Shown in pieces: positions 1 through 13,535 of a stretch of DNA of 64,000 nt. Position 1 is the stretch's first letter; each line of letters begins with the position of its first letter. A program made the translations under genes and the position numbers. Origin of the DNA: Boesenbergia rotunda (Eukaryota > Streptophyta > Magnoliopsida > Zingiberales > Zingiberaceae); contig JAGFNQ010000722.1 in NCBI GenBank assembly GCA_024364735.1, forward strand, positions 1 through 64,000. Direction: 5' to 3'. The notes beneath the pieces were generated by a model. That model was not told the DNA's origin. It saw nothing but the letters and a program-made list of their open reading frames with translations, and did not search any database.

Positions 1-530
1 TACGAGTGTGGGAATTATACTCGGGAACGGAACCCTAGGTTTTAAGGTTTGGGCAGTCGATGGTATGGGATCAGACGATTGGGAATTCGAACGTTGGCTT
101 TAACGTTCGAATTCGGTTGATCAGTCGACTGGTAACGGCTAGTTCAACCACGAGCTCAATTAAGGGAGCTCAATTTGGATGGCTAGGGTTGACGAAATTA
201 GCTTTGGTTATAAGTCAATTAGTAGTTTTTGGTGCTCAGGTGTGCTTGCAAGGTGTGGCGAGGTTTCTCCACCCACAAGGAGTGGACACAGGCTAGCCAG
301 AGGTTTTTCGTGAACTCATCCACCGACGGATCGGGATCGTCCACCTTACGGACTGTCGTGGAGTAGGAGCTTATGTCCAACCACGTTAAAGGTTTGGTGT
401 TGCGTTTGTTCTTTCTTAGTTTAGGTTAATTGTATTTTGGCATTGCACAACTAACAAGTTTAGGAGCAAACCGAAGATAATAAGTGGGTGATCGGGCTAT
501 TCCCCCTTCTAGCCGTTCAATAAAGTCCCA
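1..530 (+). repeat. LTR-like fragment of a copia-type element
   Basis: The stretch carries a block seen near the 3' end of the other LTRs in this window: a GAGGTTTCTCCACC...AAGGAG motif at about 261-280, then GTGGAGTAGGAGC, and a pyrimidine run followed by CTTCTAGCC at about 505-516. One CAGTCGACTG palindrome lies at about 121-130. The left end is outside the window and no clear terminal CA or primer site follows, so this is a partial, decayed LTR. No gene is seen in it. Confidence 0.55.
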
Positions 531-2004
531 AATGAGGTATACAATCTACCACTTCTACTTTAGTAAAATAATTTCTAGCACTAATGATGATTTTATTTAA
601 GCTAGAAAAAAAATAAATATTTAAAAAATAAAATTTGCATGCTTAATGAAAAACTAGAATCCATGACACTTAGGGATGGTATGCATGTTTCCTCTTCTTC
701 TAGTCTAAATGATTCATGTTTAGAAGAGGAAAATAAGGAATTAAGGGAAAAGGTAGATAACCTTACTAACCCTTAGGAAATTTAAAATTGGCACTTATAC
801 TCTAGACATGATCATTAGGAGCCAAAGAACAAGCATCAAGAAAACGGAGCTAGAATATGGTCAATCGAACAATGAAAAATCATATAATTGTTGCTTGCTA
901 GGGGATAATCAAAAACCAAGATCTTAGATAGAAAATGGATCCCCGAAGAATATTTGATTAACCTAATTAGGAAGAATCTCTATTGGGTGTCAAAATCAAT
1001 CCTCAAGGGTTAGAGGATTTAGGAATAAGTCAACCATGTGTGTTAAAATTTCAAATTTTTGAAAATTAGTTTACTTAGTACATTAAAGGGGAGCACTTAG
1101 CATAAATACATTCATAATCAAATGGGCTAAGTAGAGATTACCTTTATTACATCTCATAATGACTCGATTTATTGTCTTATTTATGCATACGAGATGTTAG
1201 AAGGATACAAATAATTCACTTGTGTCTATGGCATTTTGATGAGTTATTAGATGTATCATTTAATAATAATAGACTAACTATGAGGAAAATAAATATTTAA
1301 TTAATAGACATCTTGTCCATAGATCATAGTTGGATATTTTAACTATTTTGAAAATAATTCTATATTTCATTTGCTGGTGTATTGATTTGAAAAATATATG
1401 TTTCAAAACTAGGAATTGAAGTTGATACAAAATTGAGAGTTTTGAAGTTTTTGAGTTTTGCTCAAAAAGTTAAAAATATTTTGATTTTTCATGAAAACAT
1501 ATTTTTTCCTGTTAAAGGATATCAAAAGAAATATGTTTGTAAAATTTCATGATTTTTTGAATTTTTTAGAATTTTTAATGTTTTTCTGAAATTCAACTCA
1601 GAAGGCTAAAATTTAGAACAGTTTTGTGTCAGTCGACTAGTGTAGAGGACCAGTCAACTGATAATTCTGTAGGGATTGTTTCGGTGAGGTCAGTCGACTG
1701 ATATCTGTCTCAGTCGGCTGATACCTTAATTTTTTGATTTCTGCTTATTTTTAGAATTTAAAACTTGATGTTACTTTGATGTCATAGGTTAAAATTGATT
1801 AGTGCAATCTTTCTGATGGTGTCAAAAAGAAAGAATGGAAGGGTTTAAGTTAGAATTTAACTTGTTTCTTCATGTTTACATGAAATTTGAAAATCATGTG
1901 ATAGGGCATTGGTATTATGCTTCTTAGTATACTATGTCTTTAATTTTCAAATTGTTATTTTTGTGCAACTTAAACATATTGTCACACATCAAAAAGAGGG
2001 AGAT
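531..2004 (+). pseudogene. Decayed internal remnant of a copia-type element
   Basis: No open gene remains. At 930-1013 a short reading frame contains KWIPEEYL and KNLYWVSKSIL and then stops. This resembles the C-terminal end of SIRE-type copia Gag, where copia A in this window has repeated WVPKS/VWVPKTS motifs. Most of pol is missing. Near the right end, at about 1990-2003, a purine-rich AAAAAGAGGGAGA tract looks like the polypurine tract that primes plus-strand synthesis just before a 3' LTR. Stretches of CAGTCGACTG-type palindromes occur at about 1632-1720. I infer an internally deleted element. Confidence 0.5.
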
Positions 2005-2956
2005 TATTGGTGCAATCGACCCAAATGTGATCGGATAGATCGTGGGTTTTGATGTGTGTGTCAATAGGATTAAATTAGGTTTTTATATTTGTTTGATGTG
2101 TGTTTGAATCATGCAGGACTAGATGGGACACGCATAGGGGAAATCTCATCATGGTGCTCAGATTCTTGAGTCAGTGAAGGATGGCGCATCCAAGGGACAG
2201 TCGGACGAGGAGCAACGGAGTGGAACTGAGGGAAGCAGACTTCAAGGTATACGCGAATGATGGCATCAGGACGAGCCAAGAGCTTAGATGCATCTGAGGG
2301 ACGAGAGCCAAAGGAAGAGAGCTTCAAAGGGTGTCTCCGGAGAGGATGAGTGTGAGTGTATAAATGATCAGTCGACTGGTAGAGACACCAATCGACTGAA
2401 CCTTTTGTGAGTTTCGAACAGTAAGATCAGTCGACTGGTTTGGGTGGCAATCGACTGATCTGTTCGAAAACTAGCCGTTTGGCTAGCCGTAGGCTAAGCA
2501 CCAGTCGATTGGGCTTGGTAGCAGTCAACTGGTGTTAGGACTGAGCTGTTAACATCTCTCTCCTCTATTTAAAGGGAAGCTTGAGACTTAAGAAGGGTTA
2601 GTTGTGTTCGTTGAAAAAGGTCTTCTTGCTCAAGTGCTCAAGCTTCTAAGTCTACTCTCTTCCTCAAACTCTAGTTCCTATCTTGTAAAGGGAAGAGAGA
2701 TATTGTGAGAGGTGTCGGAAATTGCCGGGAACTAATCCACCGAATGATTGAGGGATCGCCCACCTCAAGAACAAGTCGTGGAGTAGGAGCAAGCAATCTC
2801 CGAACCACGTAAACGATAAGTGTTAACATTGTTCTTTATAGTTTATTTTGTATTTCCGCTAGCGCAACTAATCGTGTAGCAAGAACAAGCAATTGGGGCG
2901 AAAAGCTATTCACCGCCCCCCCCTCCCCCTTCTAGCCGGTCTGATCATCCTCGACA
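2005..2956 (+). repeat. 3' LTR of a decayed copia-type element
   Basis: It begins just after a polypurine tract with TATTGGTGCAATCG, probably a mutated TGTTGG start, and ends with TCGACA after a C-rich run and CTTCTAGCC, the same ending style as the other LTRs here. It contains several CAGTCGACTG palindromes (about 2370-2530), a TATTTAAA box at about 2565 that could be its promoter, and the GGAGTAGGAGCAAGC block at about 2781. About 950 bp long. The fragment at 1-530 is related but too diverged for me to call a clear LTR pair. Confidence 0.6.
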
Positions 2957-3459
2957 CAAAGGTCCTTACTTTTTGTATTCATTGGATGAATACCCAAGGT
3001 CTTAAGAGTATTCATTGAGATGAATATAACAATAATATAGATTAATGGACATTGACGCAAGGGAGACTAAGAGGCAAGAACCTTTAATATTCCTTGGATG
3101 AATATAAAAGAGTATAATCATTTTCATGAATGACTATTAATTCTTTCTCCCTTCTTCTTCCTTGGCCGAAAATTGTTTCATCCTCCTCTCCCTTTCTTGA
3201 CCAAACCACTCAAATGGCTAGTACTACAAAAGTGATTCTTCTCCGAGACAGAGTTCGTGCGACGAACGGAACATGTTTGTGCGGATACTACTAGAGACAT
3301 GACCACTCTAATCGTGTGGAGATCCGTCGAACCAAATTACTATTGGAAATGTACTAAGGGCACACAACAAAGGTAACCACTTTAATCGAACTTTATATAT
3401 GTCTTTCGCATGGATCTCTAGAAGAGACAAAATTTTCCGTTGCATTATGTGTTTGTTTT
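2957..3459. other. Intergenic, no gene seen
   Basis: This stretch has short ATTCATTGGATGAATA-like repeats (about 2978-3110) but no open frame, splice-consistent exon or recognisable transposon end. It is probably old repeat sequence. Confidence 0.4.
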
Positions 3460-4337
3460 TCGCATAAGATCCCTACAACCAAACCAAGTGGTTCAGTTGA
3501 CCGATCCTATAAGATAAGATCGGATCAAGTTCAAATTAATCCAAAGAAAGAAATATTGGTTTGGTCAACCGATAACATGATAATCGATTGATCCTATTTG
3601 GTAACTGAAGACCAGATAAGATCGGATCAAACAACAAAGGAAATAATAGGGTTTGATCGACCAAATAGGGAGTCGGTTGATCGAATGCATACAATAAGTG
3701 AAGATCAGATAAGATCGGATCTGAGTGGCAAAAGGAATTTCAAATATAAATCGACCGAACAGGGAGTTGGTCAATCGATAAAGGCTAATTTCACGGAAGA
3801 TTCGATATGGCAAATCGTGAAGTTGGGCAGATTCTGGAGTTCAATCAACCGAAAAAGGTTCAATTGACTGGATAAAAAACTTATAAAAGGTGCCTCGAGG
3901 TCCGAGGCTTTACAATCAATTTTCTCCATGTCTCATACTCTTCCTACTGCTCAGGTCGTGCAAGTACAACTATTACGATGTCGAGAGGCTCTTTGATAAT
4001 CTACTCTTAATCTTCTACTTCTTCGACTGACAGTATATTTTTTTTACTTACATTCATTTAAGGTGATAGAAACTTGTAACTATAACCTCATTTATTGTAT
4101 GAGTTTTTTTCTTCTGTAAAAGTTTTCGGAGAGAAAAACTTTAGTTGATTGCTCATTCGAAACCAATTAAGAATCGTCGGCCTTGGATAGTAGTTGATGA
4201 ATTATGAACCAAGTATAAATCAAATCGTGTTTAGGGTATTTATTTTTTCTTTATTCCGACGTAATCTTGATTCAATTTATAAAAACGAAAAAGTTTTTAT
4301 TACGTGAAATTCCTTGTGTCTTCTTTAATCCTATAAT
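3460..4337 (+). repeat. Decayed LTR-like region of another copia element
   Basis: The sequence precedes a degenerate primer site and contains repeated GATCGGATC/ACCGATC pieces at about 3500-3730 like the palindromes in the other LTRs. At 4338-4349 TTAGTATCAGAG matches most of TGGTATCAGAGC, the primer site for initiator Met-tRNA seen in copia A and B. The left boundary is not defined. Confidence 0.45.
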
Positions 4338-4440
4338 TAGTATCAGAGTCAGATGCTCTAGGCTCTGAATAAACTTAATCGACTTTAGAGTTTTTGAAAA
4401 ACTTTCACTTTTCTTTAAACAGATTGCTCATATCTTTTTC

Positions 4441-6110
4441 TTGAATTATATCTGGTGCACTGCTTGCACTACTTACCCAAAACCGGAAAGAGCATTGGAA
4501 TTCCTTTTACATTTTTTTTTCTTTGCAAGAAATTATGACTCAACCAGAAGGATTCATTATCACTCATCCACGCTCTTGAACCACAACGATTATATTTATT
4601 GGAACAGACGGATGGAGCATTTTCTACGACTCACTATACTGGTAGACAAAATTAGAAAATCACAAGAGAAATGGAGAAGTGGTCGACGAATACTAAAAGG
4701 GAGGCCTAATATAATGCTCGAGCTACAAACACAATACTATGTGGTCTCACAAAAAGAAGAGTTAAATCGAATCAGTCCATTCAACAATGCAAAAAAACTT
4801 TTGGGATAAATTAATCGAAAAGATTTAGAATAAATTAATCGAACTTCACGAAGCAACGTCCAACTCAAAGATAACAAAATGAGACTTGCTTGCAAATTTC
4901 TTATTTAACACCCAAATGCAGAACGGAAAATCCGCAAGTCAACTACAACCAAGAATAGAGGGCATTCTGAATGGACTCCACGCAATCAAACAGATGATGG
5001 AAAATCAAAACTTAATAAGGTGTGCCTTAAAAGCTTTTCACCGAAATATATTATGGGCATCAATGGTTGATGCATACAAAGAATCTAGGGATTTTTTCAT
5101 TGTAAAATTAGATAAAATATTATGTAAATTTGAATTACATGTTCAGACTAACTCGAGTCAAATCGAGAAAGATATAGCTTTAGTTGCATGGCAAATTAAA
5201 AAAAAAAGAACCAAGTTAAAACCTCAATCGGTGTCGAAATCGGAGGATGAATCGGACGAGGAAAACAAAAATGCAACCACAAGAATCATAAACCTAGTAT
5301 GAAAGATGTTCAAGAAGGACTTACCAAAAGGAACATCAAAAGAGCAATCCAACCACAAGGCAAATCAAGCAAGCCTATAGCGTAGGTAACCTACTACAGG
5401 TGCAATGAAAAGGGACTAAGTGCCCCAACCAAAAGGAATAAATTCAAAGAAGTCAAGGAAGAAGAAAGCTCATAAAGCAAAGAGTCTGACGAACCAAATC
5501 AGACCAACTCATGCCTCTAGTAGCAAAGGAGCAAATAATCGATTTCGGGTCCTAGCCTGAGTTAAGCTACAAATCTGTATCCGGTTCAAAAGATCAAGAA
5601 GAAGAGGTTAACTCTCCCTTAGTTGATAAAATATTCAATATCATTGATTATTTAACTAAAAAGTTAGATAAATCTGAAAAAAATGGTTAGATCTCTTCAA
5701 ATGGAGGTAAAAGTCCTTAAGGAAGAGATTAATTTACACCCTCAACTAGCCAAGTTCAAGAAGTAACCCTAACTTAAGTTTAAAAATTTGAGGAAGAGAA
5801 TTCTTGATTGAAAGGTTAAGTTGAAAAGTTTAAGTCATTATTAGAGAAGTTCACTTCAGACTCTAAATATCTAAATATGATACTTAGAACTCAAATAACT
5901 ATGTACAATAAATTCGGACTCGAATATAAATCTAACATTCAACATAGAATCTACGTGTCTTTATTAAATAGAAACGTTAACAAATATATTAAAGCATGAG
6001 TTCCAAAATCACAATTAATCAACAAGATAAGCAATAATAAATTTTGGATTTCAAAAGAGCATGTTTACAATATAGATAAACATAATCAAAAATTCAAAAA
6101 AAAATTAAAA
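4441..6110 (+). pseudogene. Copia gag pseudogene (third family member)
   Basis: Broken frames match copia A Gag in order. At about 4565-4640 a segment ending in YIYWNRRMEHFL corresponds to FQYWRSKMEYYL. At 4886-5302 the frame carries LNGLHAIKQMMENQNLIR and SMVDAYKESRDFFIVKLD, matching LNGLHSIDEKVENRDLVR and SMVDAYKVSKDLSIVKLD. At about 5870-6040 fragments resemble the conserved end of Gag (MILRTQITMYNKFGLEY against MILNAQRAVYNRAGIGY). Stops and frameshifts separate the parts and no zinc knuckle, pol or 3' LTR follows. It is a dead, truncated element, older than copia A judging by its divergence. Confidence 0.7.
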
Positions 6111-6479
6111 AAAGAAATGCACATTGTCACAGTCTCGCAGACAAATTTGCAGCAAACTCATCCACGGTATATCTTATTTGTGTATATATAGAGAAGTTTT
6201 GTTACCCTTAGGATTTTAGTGGGAACACTCTTATAAATCTTAAATATTTTTCGATTTGAAAACTTATTTATGTTTAATATTATAATCAAACTTTTAAATC
6301 CTAGACATAAAATTTTATTGGCATAATCGATATTTTAAAAAATAAAAAAAATAGGAAAAAATAAAATGCATGTTGTATTTAAAAATCATTATTTGTTTAA
6401 ATCCTAAATACATATACTATAATATCCCGTGAGTATTTAAATTTTTTTTATTTTTAGATTGAGTGTTATAATCCTAATG
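6111..6479. other. AT-rich intergenic, no gene seen
   Basis: Very AT-rich sequence with no open frame of note and no recognised repeat boundary. Confidence 0.4.
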
Positions 6480-7225
6480 GTGCGTTTGATTCAAGTTATC
6501 AAATATAATCTTAGTTATGTGTAATCACATAACTAAGGTAATAGGAAATGAAACATAATTTGAAATTGTTTGGTTCAATTTAGATAATCAAATAAAATTT
6601 TGTTTGTTTGGAGATGATAGTCTATAACATAATATAATATTTTACCATATTACTCTTTTAAATTTATTTAGATAATTTTATTAAAATATTAAATTAAAAA
6701 AATATTCGTCGGTGTCGGTCGTCGGTGTCCATGTAGGCAGTCGATGTGCAACACCGGCGGTCGGCTGTCAGTGTCGAACGTTGGTGATCGACGTAGATCG
6801 CCGATGGCTGCCGGCCGGCTGTCGACATAAACCGCCAACGATCGGTGCCGACCACTGGTCGGCAGCGATGGTTGTCGGTTGTCGGTCGCCGATGGTGGTC
6901 GACAATCGCCGACAGTGGTCGCCAGCCGCCGGCCATCGGCGGTGGTCGCCGGTCGCCTCGGCGGTGGTCGTCGATCGCCGGTCGCCGGTGGTGGTCGTCG
7001 GTCACCGATCGTCGACCGCCGACGGTGGTCGCCGGTCCCTGGCAGTGGTCGTCGAGCGTCGACGGTGCTCGCTGACCGTCGTTGTCAGTCGTCGACCGCG
7101 AATAATATTTTCGAAAGTTAATAAATTGTAATAGTTATTTTCTTCTTAAATATAAATATTGGAAGATAATTTTGGAAAGATAAGTTTCATAACCCGAAAT
7201 CAAGAAAAACTTAGGGAGCGTTTGG
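6480..7225. repeat. MITE-like segment with a GC-rich minisatellite core
   Basis: The edges read GGTGCGTTTGATTCAAG (about 6480) and GGGAGCGTTTGGTTTG (about 7215), in the style of plant MITE and Harbinger/hAT flanks. The middle, about 6705-7105, is a dense array of GGTCGCCGGTCG and GGTGGTCGTCGATCG units. The overlapping open frames across it on both strands are by-products of the repeat, which lacks stops, and I do not call them genes. Confidence 0.45.
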
Positions 7226-8551
7226 TTTGCTCCATTTTCTATTTTTATTTTCCAGAAAATTGTTTTTTTTTTATTTTCCAGAAAATGACTTTATTTCATG
7301 AGTATCTAAATTTTTTATAATTTTAATTTTTTTTTAATTTGAATATTATACTTCAATCCCTAAATTTTAATGGTAAAATCTAATTGCCTTAACTTCAAAG
7401 GTAAAAAAAATAAACAATAAAAAATAATAATAAATTGTGAATTCAGACGCCTGGACTATTATCGTGGACGAGTATGGAACGAAAGATATGCAACGCAATA
7501 ATATATATTTATATATATATAATTTAATTTTGATTTGTATTCTCAGTGAAATCTATCTATTAATATTTATAAAACACAGTTTTATATGCAGACGTAACAT
7601 TCACAGGAAGCTTAAGATTCCAGCCTAAATCGAATATAAATTTTCTAAATAAAAATTTTATAATTAAAAATATAAATTCAAAACAAAATATATAATTACA
7701 AATCTTAAAAAAAATTGAGATCTTAATTCAAAATTAAAATTTTAAAAAATAATTTATCAAATTCAAAAAATAATTTTGATGTAAGAAAAATGATAGTCCT
7801 ACATCTGAAGTTACCAAGGCGAATTACACACAGAGCAATTATAAAAATGAACAAAGAACGATAAAACAACTCATACCTTTCTCGGTATTTTGGCTAAGAT
7901 CAAGTGTAGTATATGTTCTTATCAATTTAATTTTTGATATGTGAGTCATTGATCCACTTTGATTTTAAATTAATTTTATATGAGGGATGACCATCATAGT
8001 AGCTTACTACTAGGATTTTTATGTATCGCCTGTGTATTGTACTATAGCACAGTCTGATACACTCCTATCAAAGCAAAGTAAACTTTAGATCGCATCCACA
8101 TCCATCACCCTTATAAAATTTATGATCATCATTAATACTTATATTATAAAAAATAATACTATATCTTATATAATTGTAAATTTTCAAAGGGGACTTAAAA
8201 GATCTTTAAATAAGTAGAAAAATTAAGATACACACAAATATAATTAGCAATGATAAAAATAGTGAAACAATAATGATATTTTTAAAGATAATTTTAAATA
8301 TTTTAGATTTATTATTTAACAAAAAACATTTTAGAAATTAAGATAAAAAACCAAATTAATAAAATAAAAAAATGAGAGATCTTGCATAGTCTTCTATCCT
8401 TTACAGAACTAAATGTTAGATTGTTAAAAGTAACATAATAAATCAAATTTATAGCAATAAAAATTGATAATAAGGAGCTCCTATGGAAGTAATAAGAGAG
8501 GTACGTCGCTTTTTGAATATGTATAAAATGTGTTCTGAATTTATTTAGTAG
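7226..8551. other. AT-rich intergenic, no gene seen
   Basis: Long AT-rich stretch with A and T runs, up to the left edge of the duplicated segment at 8552. I see no exon-like sequence. Confidence 0.5.
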
Positions 8552-9462
8552 GTTAATCAGAGAAAGATCATCCACACAAGTATTAATAAAGCAAAATTAA
8601 CAGCTACATTATCAAAATAAAAATTTAAAAAAAAAATCCAGAGCACAAAGTCTCAACTCTCAAGAAGGATCGAATCACATATCTATCGTATATAATCTTA
8701 CTTTATATATAAGATGTTACTTTCATGATTCAAATTTGTATAGACTGGATCACACGGATAACAATTTTAGGTTCCCCTTCGTTGAAAAAAAATATATAAA
8801 TATATTTAAAAGTAATAAAAAATATCATAAACAATAAATATTATTGTTGTAAAAGCTGAATCAATCAGAGTATTATTACATGCAAAAAAACAGAGATACT
8901 ATGAAATGAACAATGCGTATCTTTCCTCCACCATTCACCTAGTTTTCATCTGTCAGACATCGCCACAAATTGTACACGATAAATATAATATGACAAAGAA
9001 GAATTGAAGATCTGAGATTATTTCCGACAAAGTATCTATCCTCCCTTATAGGTTAATCATTCTCCAAATTAATAATCAACGTAATTTATCTTTTTTATAT
9101 TAACCTTGAAACAGATTAAATAGTCTTTTACCACCAACATCTTAATAGAGCAGCCCTGGCCAATAGTTAAGCATACTAACCATCTAATTAAGCATCTATA
9201 AAAGCTTTATGATTTATTCTATTAGCCAATGAAAATTTTCCGTAAAACAAAGCCTGTCACCTCCTTCAAAAAATTAATTAGCTGAATTATTAAAAAAAAT
9301 CTTAATGGAGTAACATAAAATGCTCAGATCAAAAGTTCTCATTTGGAAAACAATAGTTCTAGTTTACGAAAAAGACCAATGCAAATAGACAAGACAACAT
9401 AGCAGATACAAGAGAAGGAACGATTTACAGACATCCCTGCTTCTAACAAAACACAAAAAGGT
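8552..9462 (-). other. NOP58 copy 1 3' flank
   Basis: AT-rich sequence downstream of the NOP58 stop codon, shared with copy 2 (29181-30070) with several small indels. It should contain the 3' UTR and polyadenylation site. No other gene is seen. Confidence 0.5.
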
Positions 9463-12400
9463 TTAGTGTGCCCCTTTGTCTTTTTTCTTCTTTTCTTTTT
9501 TCTTGTGTGCTGTATCGTCCGGTGCCTGCTCGTCCTTAACTTGCCTTCGCTTCTTTTCCTTTTTACTGGGTTCCTCTTCAGGCAATGGATTGGGGGTCAG
9601 CAACTCATCTTCCTGCTTTGCGTCCTTCTTTTTCTTCTTCTTTTTACCCTGCTCTTCCGCAGCAACTTGCAAGCTAATGTCATCTGCCTCGACCATCTTT
9701 TTCTTCTTCTTCTTCCTCTTCTCCCCCTCGTCCTTGGCCTGGTCTGCAGGAGTCTCATCTGATGGCTTCTCAGTGGAAGTTGGTTCTATTTCCTCGTGCT
9801 TCCTCTTCTTTAGAAGTGCTCCTTCCTGTTCACTAGCCAGTTTCTTCGTAGTTGGATCAGCTGCTTGTCCGAGCACAAGATCAGCTGATGTATTATACGT
9901 CTACATAGAAAAGCGCAGGATTTGCAGGATCAGTTTCGAGACCACATTTCACACAATGTATATGTATACGGCCTATCCATACAGCTAGATAAAACGCAAA
10001 GATCACATGTAGTATGAAAAAGAAGCATTGACAGAAGTGAAGGCAGCGAGACCATTCATACCTTTGCTGGAGTAATCAGGGCCCCTGCACCCTTCTTTCG
10101 ATCTTTATCATAAAATTCAATCTTAGGCTTTCCTTTGGTTGAGCCAGCAGAATGCCCCAACTCTCTGCCCTCCAATACTCGGAGGCGGGCTTCAAGCTAT
10201 TCAATAATTTTAACAATGATATTTCAATGTATGCTCCATAAGTATCTAAAAGATGTGAGAACCGTTATAATTTTTACCTTAGCTCGATTTTCCAGTCCCA
10301 TATTGTTGTCTTGACCATCACCAAGAGCATCATACCTAATAGCCAAAGCTGTCTTGGCAGCGAGAGAACGAGATATTTTCCCTTTGATTTTTGGAGCTGC
10401 CTGACCAACTAATGATGCATGAAAAATAAGTCCATACTTTGGTGTAGCATGTTTGGTCTTTAAAGCTCTAAACAAAGCCTGCATGTGACCAAATAACCAT
10501 TACTAGCCGGATATACAGAAAAAGGAAAATTGGAAAAAGGTAGAAATGGCCAATTTAAAGTTATATGCAAAAACAGATCCGGTTTGTCCCTTCAATAATG
10601 ACAGTGGAGACAGCCATGCACTTAATGGTCCTTGCACAATTAAATGGAAATGATAGTTGTAACAATCTAATGCAGATGACCAAAATGATCATTAGCTTAA
10701 ATTGACTCTATTTTGGTCCTCTGATACTATCCCTCTGTTGCACGTACAAAGGGTGAAGAAAGCATATACCACTTAACTCCTCTCCTATCCTCTGATACAT
10801 AAGCTTCCTCTACTTCTTCCCATGGTCTCACAAACGAATCCAACTGCACAGACTCATTTTTTGTGCATACTCGTGCAGTGTATCATAGTTTAACCTACAT
10901 TGTCCTTATGCATCTATGTGTTAACATGGTCCCTGACTTGATTTGGTAGTTAATAAGTGTGTGATAGTTTAACCTACATTGCCCTCATGGATCCGAGTTA
11001 ACATGATGTGATCCCTCACAGCATAAACCTCTATGACATATGTGGCTTATGCAAGTGCAATAAAATCAGGTTATTTCTAGCTCATGTACAATAGAAAACT
11101 CAGAACATATGGACTATTTAGATGTAGGCAAGACTGGTGGGAGGGACATGTACAATATACTCACCCCATAGGAGTAAAATTAGTCCCCTACCTTATTTAT
11201 CGGACATCCAAGTCTAGGAAGAGAAACTACATTAAAAGTTCTTCTAAGTTTGAATAAGCAAAGGATTTATAGGACTTCTTAACATGCAACTAAGAATAGT
11301 CTTAACCAATTCATTGTTATGGTAAACCATTAAACAACATACGGAATTAAACCAGTAATAAAGGATAAATATTACAAATAAAGAATTGAGAGATATACCA
11401 AAAAATAACAATACACCTCCTACCAAATAATATCAAATTCCAACAATACAGCATAAGACAAGATTATTGCCACCAAAAAATTATTCTCAAACCAACCATA
11501 GTGAAGTCCCAAAGAAACATAAATGAGAGAAGTATTCTAATGTAATCTGGAACATTTGAAACTATATTTTTGCTAAACAGACATTTAACAGAATTATCCA
11601 TCAACAATAGCGCAGTGCCACCAAACTCATACTAATCATCATTGTTTTCTCTTACATCTATGGTGACACAAAGGAAAGCACGTTTGGAGACAAGGACAAC
11701 AAAATAGAAGATATACCTTTTCAGCACCAAGAATCTGAACTGTGCTCCCAGGTTGCTTTGCTAGATTCAGTAAACTACCACCATGAGCAATAAGACGTGC
11801 TCCAACAAGCTCCCCAACAAGAGCAGTCAAATTAGGTGCAATTGTGTTCATTCTACTTTTCAGGTAATCATAAAGTTGAGCTCTATACTCTGAAAGAGCT
11901 AGAACCTGATCACAGAGTTCCTTAATGTTTAACAAGTCTAGATCACTAACTTCAGTTCCCATCGATATCACTGCTGCTTCTTTCAGCTCTGCCTCAGTCT
12001 CTTCAGACAGTATCTGTTAGCATGGACGTCAAATTATTTGCAGTGGAAACAACACAATTTCCTCCAATAATTGTGCTAGAGAGCTCATGTTTTACCTCAG
12101 AAAAATCAAGGGAAACAGCATTTGTACGGTCACCCATTAGCTTAACTACTTTTGCATACTGAATATTGTCTTGCACAATTTTAGCAAGCTCTGGAAAATG
12201 CCATCCATACCATTCACGAACTCTCATGGCATAGGTATTGAGCTCTTTGTCTAAATCATCCAATAATCCAATGGCTTGAATGATCATTGTATCAACCTAA
12301 AACAATCAAAACGAAAACCTTTTATAATCACAAGAGCAGTTCACTTTATAAGAGGTGAAATTATATATGCACAGATTTCCAAAACCCCTTCATAATAAAT

Positions 12401-13535
12401 TAGGTCTGTGGAGCTAGACTCACCAAGAGAAGCAAAAAATGCCATTTTCTAAAAGGGGGGATCAAATTATGTGTAAAAAAACTGAATTTTTTTGTTTCCC
12501 ATATGGTGTTAGTATATTCAACATCGAAATATTTGTTAGGAATTGATATAGACAGACAATTGCGAGCTTACCCAAACCACTTTGAATCAAAACTACAAAG
12601 TAGGAGTAACCTTATCAGGGCTGAACTTTAGCTTGTATCTGGATAAGCTGTGGGACAATCCTAAGCTCATTGGAGCTAAATCTTGTACAGCTAACCCAGC
12701 TATGAGTTCTGTCAACTGATTCCTAAGCCCCCTCATCAGCTCCATCACGGCATTGTTGTGGAGACAATCAATTTTCTGTAGATCATAGAATGCAAAACTC
12801 AGATCATATAACCATGCCAGACAAATAGACAATGATAAAGCACATTAACTAGCTAACCAGCTTGTCCTTTATTGCATTGCCAAGTTTTGAATCAGCCACG
12901 GCCAATGTTTCACCATCACAGTGAGCACGTAAAAACTTCCTCAGGCCTTTGCTGGGCTTGCTATCAATCAATAACGTTGCAGCAGATAATGCATCTGAAG
13001 TGTTCTCAAATTTATTGAAAGCTTGCAGCTTCACAATCTGACAAAAAGAGGGGGAAATATTTTTAAAAAACATATTGACAACAGAAAAAGGAACTGAATA
13101 ACAAGTGTCATCTGGCAGCTTGTACTGCTCTGAAATTTCCCTATAAAAAAATTAGTTTACTAGGTGAAATGCGGAATCGTTTGTTTCATAATAGTCATTT
13201 CAAACAAAGTCAGAAACAACCTAATCAGTAATGAACATCTGCAATCAGGAGAAAAAACGGTATAAATAAGAACTTGTCAAGTAACCTTTCTAGCAGACTC
13301 GGCACTTGTAAACTCCTTCCATAAATCCTGAAATAGCAGATGGAAAACGAATAAAGTGAACAAAACAAATAACTTGAGATAAAGCATGACATATCAACAT
13401 TCTCCCAGATCAAATCAGCAACGACGAGATAGGAAATCCAAACACGTCTATCCATACCTCGACTTTGTCCAGCTTCCCTTCATCCAAAACCTTGAACAGG
13501 GCAAACCCCGCTGGGGTTTCAAACAACACCAACAT
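9463..13535 (-). CDS. NOP58: NOP58 nucleolar protein, copy 1 (nine coding exons)
   Basis: NOP58 is a core protein of box C/D small nucleolar RNPs, which guide 2'-O-methylation and processing of pre-rRNA in the nucleolus. It pairs with NOP56, binds the guide RNA with the 15.5K protein and positions fibrillarin. Exons, from the start: 13458-13535, 13286-13327, 12858-13037, 12611-12775, 12096-12296, 11717-12013, 10278-10478, 10062-10196 and 9463-9900. All have GT-AG borders, every join is in phase 0, and together they give 578 residues. Domains: NOP5NT at about 1-66 (MLVLFETPAGFALF); NOSIC at about 155-207; the Nop domain at about 250-400, with LIAHGGSLLNLAK and ATPKYGLIFHASLVGQ; and a lysine/glutamate-rich tail with KKE/D runs from about residue 440 to the end (KDKGAH). 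Arabidopsis NOP58 is slightly shorter because of the tail. The start is the conserved MLVLFE. I see no breaks. Confidence 0.96.

Noticed and set aside
6712..7131. Overlapping open frames of 76-139 codons on both strands
   Set aside because: They lie in a low-complexity GC-rich repeat that lacks stops. No domain, splice signal or conserved start is seen.
9476..9988. Plus-strand open frame rich in F, S and L (also 30084-30596)
   Set aside because: It is the antisense of the lysine/glutamate-rich NOP58 tail, a shadow of the true gene.
11630..11645. Box C/D snoRNA in NOP58 intron 6 (box C-like AATGATGA on the minus strand)
   Set aside because: No CUGA box D or pairing terminal stem at a suitable distance. 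A similar check of the neighbouring NOP58 introns gave nothing.
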